A program made the position numbers and the translations under genes. Of a stretch of 27,325 bases of DNA, positions 23,376-27,325 are shown one piece after another. The stretch is from CAXSDR01 sp964236445 (lineage in GTDB: Bacteria; Actinomycetota; Actinomycetes; Motilibacterales; Motilibacteraceae). How positions within the stretch are numbered: the stretch's first letter is position 1; every line of letters starts with the position of its first letter. Below the pieces are notes generated by a model. That model had not been told where the DNA came from. It worked only from the letters and a program-made list of their open reading frames with translations, and did not search any database. Where the stretch lies: assembly GCA_964236445.1 (NCBI GenBank), contig CAXSDR010000044.1, positions 1 through 27,325 on the forward strand, given 5' to 3'.

Positions 23376-23474
23376 GGGTGGCGGCCTCGCTCTGGCTTCA
23401 GCGGGTAGTGCCGATGAGTTTAGCCGTCGCCAGGGAAACGCCGTCCGGACCTGTGCCGCTCGCCGCCGACCCTT

Positions 23475-23560
23475 TTGGCAGAAGGGACCCCTGTGCCAAG
23501 GAGCTGGCCGCAGAAGGGTCCCCTACGGCGGACCTACTGGCAGAGGGGACCCTTCTGCCA
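23475..23560. repeat. Cluster of three related palindromic motifs between glnD and ffh
   Basis: Three units share the core GCAGAAGGG-A/T-CCCCT in one orientation or the other. Unit A (23475-23499) begins TTGGCAGAAGGGACCCCT and ends GTGCCAA, an imperfect palindrome. Unit B (around 23507-23529) is GCAGAAGGGTCCCCT between GCCG and CGGC. Unit C (23538-23560) begins TGGCAGAGGGGACCC and ends TTCTGCCA, and pairs end to end except for one G-T. All lie within 86 bases directly after the glnD stop. Intergenic repeat family or terminator are both possible. Confidence 0.75.
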
Positions 23561-23570
23561 ACTGGGGGGG

Positions 23571-25934
23571 TCAGCTCGCGACGTCGCGCAAGATGCGTGA
23601 GACCTCGCGGGCTCGGTCGTCGGTGAGCTGCGTGCCGTCGCTGTCGACGACGTAGAACACGTCGACCGCCTCCGCTCCGAGCGTCGCGACCCGCGCCGAC
23701 AGCACGTCGACCCCGGCGAGGGAGAGGGCGCGCCCCAGCCGGTGCAGCAGCCCGAGCCGGTCGGCCGCGCGCACCTCCAGCACGGTGGCGACCTGCGACG
23801 CGCCCGCCACGACCTCGACGACCGGGGGCACAGCGGGGCCTCGGTTGCGCACGGCGCGCGACGCTTCCCGTCGCTCCAGCAGTGCGGCGACGTCGAGCGA
23901 GCGGTCGAGGGCGCGGCCGATGTCCTCCCGCAGCGACTCGAGCGACGGCGGGTCGCCGTATTCGGGCGTCACCGACCAGGTATCGACGGCGATGCCGTTC
24001 TCGGTGCGCAGGGACGCTGATCGTACGGACAGCCGGTGCAGTGCCAGCACGCCCGAGACCGACGCGAGCAGGCCACGCCGGTCGGGCGCGACGACGGTGA
24101 CGGACCAGCCGCCGCCCTCGTGGCGCAGGTGCACCGCCAGCTCACCGACGTCGACGAGCTCGAGCTGCTCGCGTGTCAGCGGCATGGCCGGCGGCGGGGG
24201 CTCGCCGCGCATCCGTGAGCGCACGCGGCGGGTCAGCTCGGCAACGAGTCCCGCGCGCCAGTCGGTCCACGCACCGGGACCGGCCGCGAGGGCGTCGGCC
24301 TCGGTGAGTGCGGCCAGCAGGTCGAGCACCTCGGTGGTCCCGAGCGCGTCGGCGACCAGGGCCGTCGTCGCGGGATCCTCCACGTCGCGCCGGGTCGCGG
24401 TGTCGACCAGGAGCAGGTGGTGGCGCACCAGCGTGGTGATGATCTCCACGTCGTGCTCGTCGAAGCCCAGGCGCGCCGCCATGTGCACCGCGATCTTGGC
24501 GCCCTCGACGGAGTGGTCACCCCGGCGACGCCCCTTGCCGATGTCGTGCAGCAGCGAGGCGACGAGCAGGAGGTCGGGGCGACCCACCCGCCGGGTGAGC
24601 GACGCGGCCTGCACGCAGGTCTCGATGCTGTGTCTGTCGACGGTCCACCGGTGCACGGCGGTGCGCTGGGGCTTGTTGCGCACGCTGGCCCACTCGGGCA
24701 GCAGCGCCACGATGGCTCCGGCCTGGTCGAGCGCCTCCCACACGCGTACGGTCCCCGCGCCCGCACCGAGCAGCGACACGAGGGCGTCACGGGCAGCCGT
24801 CGGCCAGGGCTCGGGCATGGCGGGGCACTCGGTGGCGAGGCGTTGCGCGGTCCCCGGTGAGAGTGGCAGGCCGGCCTGCGCTGCGACCGCGGCCGCGCGC
24901 AAGGGCATTCCGGGATCGGTGTCGAGGTGTCCGTCTCGTGCCAGCACAAGTTCCCCCTCGTGCTCGGCGAGCCCCGGTGCGACGAGCCGGGGACGCGGTG
25001 GGCGCCTGCCTGCATAGCTCAGAAAGGGGCTGCGCCGGCGCGGCGTCAGTGCCTGCTCCACCCGTCGCCACGTCGTGTCGGTGCCGTAGGCGATGACGCG
25101 AGCGGCGTCTGACACGGTGCGCAGCAGGGAGTCGGCGTCGGCCATGCCGAGCAGGCTCGCGACGGCGTCCTGCTCCTGCAGCAGCAGCCGGTCGCCGGTG
25201 CGGCCGGTCACCGTGTGCAGCCCGTCTCGGACGTCGAGGATGCGCTCGATGGCACCGTCGAGGTCACCGTGGGGTCGGTCGGCGACCCAGGATGCAGCGA
25301 CGGCACGCAGCGTGACGGCGTCACGCAGGCCGCCACGGCCCTCCTTGAGCTCCGGCTCGAGCAGGAAGGCGGTCTCACCGGACCGACGCCACCGCTGGCG
25401 CGACGACTCGAGCAGCTCAGGCAGACGCTTGCGGGCGCTGGCCCGCCAGTCGTCGAGCACTGCGCTGCGCAGCCGCGGCACCAGACCGGTGTCGCCCGCG
25501 ACGAGCCGCACGTCGAGCAGGCCGAGTAGGACAGCAATATCTTCGCCCGCGAGGCGACGAGCCTCACCAGGCGTACGCACGGAGTGGTCGAGGCGCAGCC
25601 CGGCGTCCCACACGGGATACCACAGCGCCTCCGCCAGGCCGCTGACGACGCTGTCGCCGCGATGCCCGTCGTGCAGCAGAACGAGGTCGAGATCACTGGC
25701 AGGGGAGAGCGATGACCGGCCGTAGCCGCCGACAGCTGCGAGGGCGAGCCCCGTGGTGTCGGCAGCGGCAGCGTGGAAGGCGCGACCGAGCCAGGCGTCC
25801 GTCAGGTCGGAAAGCTCGCGCCGCCGACCAGCCCCGGGAACCGCGAGGATCCCGGGGCGGGCGAGCAGTGCACGACGTTCCTCGACGTACGCGGCAGCGG
25901 CCTCGGCCTCAGAGGGCCTCGGAACCACGCTCAC
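23571..25934 (-). CDS. glnD: PII nucleotidyltransferase/deadenylylating enzyme GlnD
   Basis: GlnD senses glutamine and modifies or de-modifies the PII protein. In Streptomyces and Corynebacterium the modification is adenylylation, not the uridylylation seen in E. coli. The nucleotidyltransferase domain has VGGYGRSSLSPASDLDLVLL (68-87, with Asp81 and Asp83). The central HD phosphohydrolase motif LLHDIGKGRRRGDHS lies near residues 459-473. Two C-terminal ACT domains (about 610-680 and 715-787) bind glutamine, each opening with an Asp-Arg-x-Gly-Leu-Leu motif. The length of 787 residues is normal for the actinobacterial type. The assumed GTG at 25932-25934 overlaps the PII gene by 26 bases; a GTG at 25928 is an alternative. 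Confidence 0.94.
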   Translation of the reverse strand: MSVVPRPSEAEAAAAYVEERRALLARPGILAVPGAGRRRELSDLTDAWLGRAFHAAAADTTGLALAAVGGYGRSSLSPASDLDLVLLHDGHRGDSVVSGLAEALWYPVWDAGLRLDHSVRTPGEARRLAGEDIAVLLGLLDVRLVAGDTGLVPRLRSAVLDDWRASARKRLPELLESSRQRWRRSGETAFLLEPELKEGRGGLRDAVTLRAVAASWVADRPHGDLDGAIERILDVRDGLHTVTGRTGDRLLLQEQDAVASLLGMADADSLLRTVSDAARVIAYGTDTTWRRVEQALTPRRRSPFLSYAGRRPPRPRLVAPGLAEHEGELVLARDGHLDTDPGMPLRAAAVAAQAGLPLSPGTAQRLATECPAMPEPWPTAARDALVSLLGAGAGTVRVWEALDQAGAIVALLPEWASVRNKPQRTAVHRWTVDRHSIETCVQAASLTRRVGRPDLLLVASLLHDIGKGRRRGDHSVEGAKIAVHMAARLGFDEHDVEIITTLVRHHLLLVDTATRRDVEDPATTALVADALGTTEVLDLLAALTEADALAAGPGAWTDWRAGLVAELTRRVRSRMRGEPPPPAMPLTREQLELVDVGELAVHLRHEGGGWSVTVVAPDRRGLLASVSGVLALHRLSVRSASLRTENGIAVDTWSVTPEYGDPPSLESLREDIGRALDRSLDVAALLERREASRAVRNRGPAVPPVVEVVAGASQVATVLEVRAADRLGLLHRLGRALSLAGVDVLSARVATLGAEAVDVFYVVDSDGTQLTDDRAREVSRILRDVAS

Positions 25935-26247
25935 CAGTGCGTACCCTGACGACGGCGTCCACGGGAAGAACCCAGACCTTGCCGTCTCCGATGCGCCCGG
26001 TCTGGGCGCTCTTCACGATCACCTCGACCACGTCATCGGCGTCGGCGTCGTCGACCAGGACCTCGATGCGCACCTTCGGCACCAGGTCGACGGTGTATTC
26101 AGCGCCGCGATAGACCTCGGTGTGACCCTTCTGCCGGCCGTAGCCGTTGGCTTCCGAGACGGTCAGGCCGTGGACACCGAACGACTCGAGGGCCGTCTTG
26201 ACGTCGTCGAGCTTGAACGGTTTGAGAACCGCCGTGACGAGCTTCAT
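25909..26247 (-). CDS. glnK: Nitrogen regulatory protein PII (GlnB/GlnK)
   Basis: The 112-residue trimeric signal protein integrates ATP/ADP, 2-oxoglutarate and nitrogen status. The T-loop YRGAEYTVDLVPK contains Tyr51, the residue modified by GlnD. The B-loop motif AQTGRIGDGKVWV and the C-loop RIRTG-like VRVRTGERGSEAL are intact, as is the start MKLVTAVLKPFKLDDVKTAL. It lies between amtB and glnD, the actinobacterial order in which the PII is named GlnK and controls the ammonium channel. The ATG at 26245-26247 overlaps the amtB stop by four bases. Confidence 0.96.
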   Translation of the reverse strand: MKLVTAVLKPFKLDDVKTALESFGVHGLTVSEANGYGRQKGHTEVYRGAEYTVDLVPKVRIEVLVDDADADDVVEVIVKSAQTGRIGDGKVWVLPVDAVVRVRTGERGSEAL

Positions 26248-27325
26248 GCCTCGACCCTTTCATTGCTCGGAGTGGTGGTGCGTGCCGGGGAGAATGCCCC
26301 GCCCGTCGAGCCGGAATACTCGTAGGCGCTCTCCGCGTGCTCGGCGTAGTCGATGCCGTCGACCTCGGTCTCCTCGGTGACGGTGAAGCCGATCGTCTTG
26401 TCGATCGCGAGCCCGAGAATGTAGGCCACGATGAACGAGTAGGCGAGCACTGCCGCCGCCGCGATGAGCTGGCGCCACAGCTGGGTGAGCCCGCCGCCGT
26501 CCCAGAGGCCGGGCTCACCGAGCGAGGCGGTGGCCTTGATGGCCGTCTTGGTGGCGAGGATGCCGATCATCAGCGTGCCGATGATGCCGCCGACGAGGTG
26601 GACACCCACGACGTCGAGGGAGTCGTCGAAGCCGAACCGGTATTTCAGCCCGACCGCGTAGGCGCAGACCGCACCCGCGACGACCCCGAGGATCATCGCG
26701 CCGATCGGGTTGATCGAGCCGCACGCCGGGGTGATCGCGACCAGACCGGCAACAGCACCGGAGGCCACGCCCAGCGTCGTCGGGTGACCGTCGCGGACCT
26801 TCTCCACCGCGAGCCAACCGAGGGCGGCACACGCCGTGGCGACCTGGGTGTTCATGAAGGCCAGAGCCGCACCGGAGCTGGCGGCCACCGCGGAACCGGC
26901 GTTGAAGCCGAACCAGCCGAACCACAGCAGACCGGCACCGAGCAGCACGAGCGGCAGGTTGTGCGGGCGCATCGGCTCGCGGGGCCAGCCGACCCGTTTG
27001 CGCAGCACGATGGCGAGGGCCAGACCTGCCGCACCGGCGTTGATGTGGACCGCGGTTCCCCCGGCGAAGTCCATGGCATGCAGGCGGTCCGAGATCCAGC
27101 CACCCTGGCCGTTGTTGAAGTAGAAGACCCAGTGGGCGACCGGGAAGTAGACAAGCGTCGTCCAGAGGGCGACGAAGAGCACCCACGAACCGAACTTCAC
27201 CCGGTCGGCGATGGAACCGCTGATCAGGGCCGGAGTGATCACGGCGAACATCAGCTGGAACGCCGAGAACACCAGCTCGGGCATCTTGTCGGCGTCGCCG
27301 CCGAACATGCCGTCGATCGTGCCCT
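26244..27325 (-). CDS. amtB: Ammonium transporter Amt, N-terminus beyond the window
   Basis: The trimeric membrane channel takes up ammonium and is gated by the PII protein encoded next to it. About 360 residues are visible. They include the first pore histidine in TAVHINAGAAGLA and the second in VGVHLVGGIIGTL. The conserved GLLWFGWFGFNAGSA, ACGSINPIGAMILG and YRFGFDDSLDVVG are also present. The C-terminal cytosolic tail (GFTVTEETEVDGIDYAEHAE) is the PII-responsive type. The frame stays open through 27325, so the true start and the first two or so helices lie outside; the Met at 27308 is internal. The stop overlaps glnK by four bases, forming the amtB-glnK-glnD operon of nitrogen-limited growth. 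Confidence 0.95.
   Translation of the reverse strand, partial: GTIDGMFGGDADKMPELVFSAFQLMFAVITPALISGSIADRVKFGSWVLFVALWTTLVYFPVAHWVFYFNNGQGGWISDRLHAMDFAGGTAVHINAGAAGLALAIVLRKRVGWPREPMRPHNLPLVLLGAGLLWFGWFGFNAGSAVAASSGAALAFMNTQVATACAALGWLAVEKVRDGHPTTLGVASGAVAGLVAITPACGSINPIGAMILGVVAGAVCAYAVGLKYRFGFDDSLDVVGVHLVGGIIGTLMIGILATKTAIKATASLGEPGLWDGGGLTQLWRQLIAAAAVLAYSFIVAYILGLAIDKTIGFTVTEETEVDGIDYAEHAESAYEYSGSTGGAFSPARTTTPSNERVEA

Overview
The window is high-GC actinobacterial DNA. The gene order, the frequent GTG starts, the Ala/Pro-rich tails on ribosomal proteins S2 and S16 and the WhiG-type sigma factor all point to Actinomycetes. A Micrococcales member near Intrasporangiaceae/Dermatophilaceae is my inference; it rests on overall style, not on a marker gene comparison. 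From about position 1816 to the right edge the DNA is core chromosome. Every gene lies on the minus strand except one M23-peptidase-like gene, so it is easiest to read from right to left.

Right part (27325 down to about 18000). A nitrogen operon comes first: amtB (cut by the window edge), the PII gene glnB/glnK and glnD, joined by overlapping stops and starts. A short intergenic stretch with three copies of a palindromic motif follows. Then come ffh, rpsP, khpA, rimM, trmD, rplS, lepB and rnhB, covering protein targeting and export, ribosome assembly and tRNA modification.

Middle part (about 17320 down to 9937). This holds the DUF2469 gene, yraN, comM/yifB, dprA, xerC and whiG, then the plus-strand M23-like gene divergent from rpsB. 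The rpsB leader is long and has hairpins. rpsB, tsf, pyrH and frr form the translation and UMP-kinase block. cdsA, rlmN, a DivIVA-motif protein, dxr and rseP (phospholipid, rRNA methylation, isoprenoid and membrane proteolysis functions) continue to 2199.

Left part (1 to 2193). After rseP the familiar neighbour ispG is absent. Instead there is a small stand-alone LigD-type 3'-phosphoesterase gene, 305 bp of unassigned DNA and a graveyard of broken genes. These are an IS481-family element (one end kept, frameshifted, 3' end deleted) fused to the middle of a frameshifted MFS transporter gene, and the C-terminal end of a probable MATE transporter. This is the only accessory-looking part of the window.

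I see no rRNA, tRNA, CRISPR array, prophage or convincing new multi-gene system. The best second-look items are non-coding: the palindromic repeats between glnD and ffh, the inverted repeats and a shared AGACT motif upstream of three ribosomal-protein genes, and a hairpin hiding the transposase ribosome-binding site. At protein level, the M23-like protein has lost its catalytic histidines and a four-repeat DivIVA-motif protein stands out.
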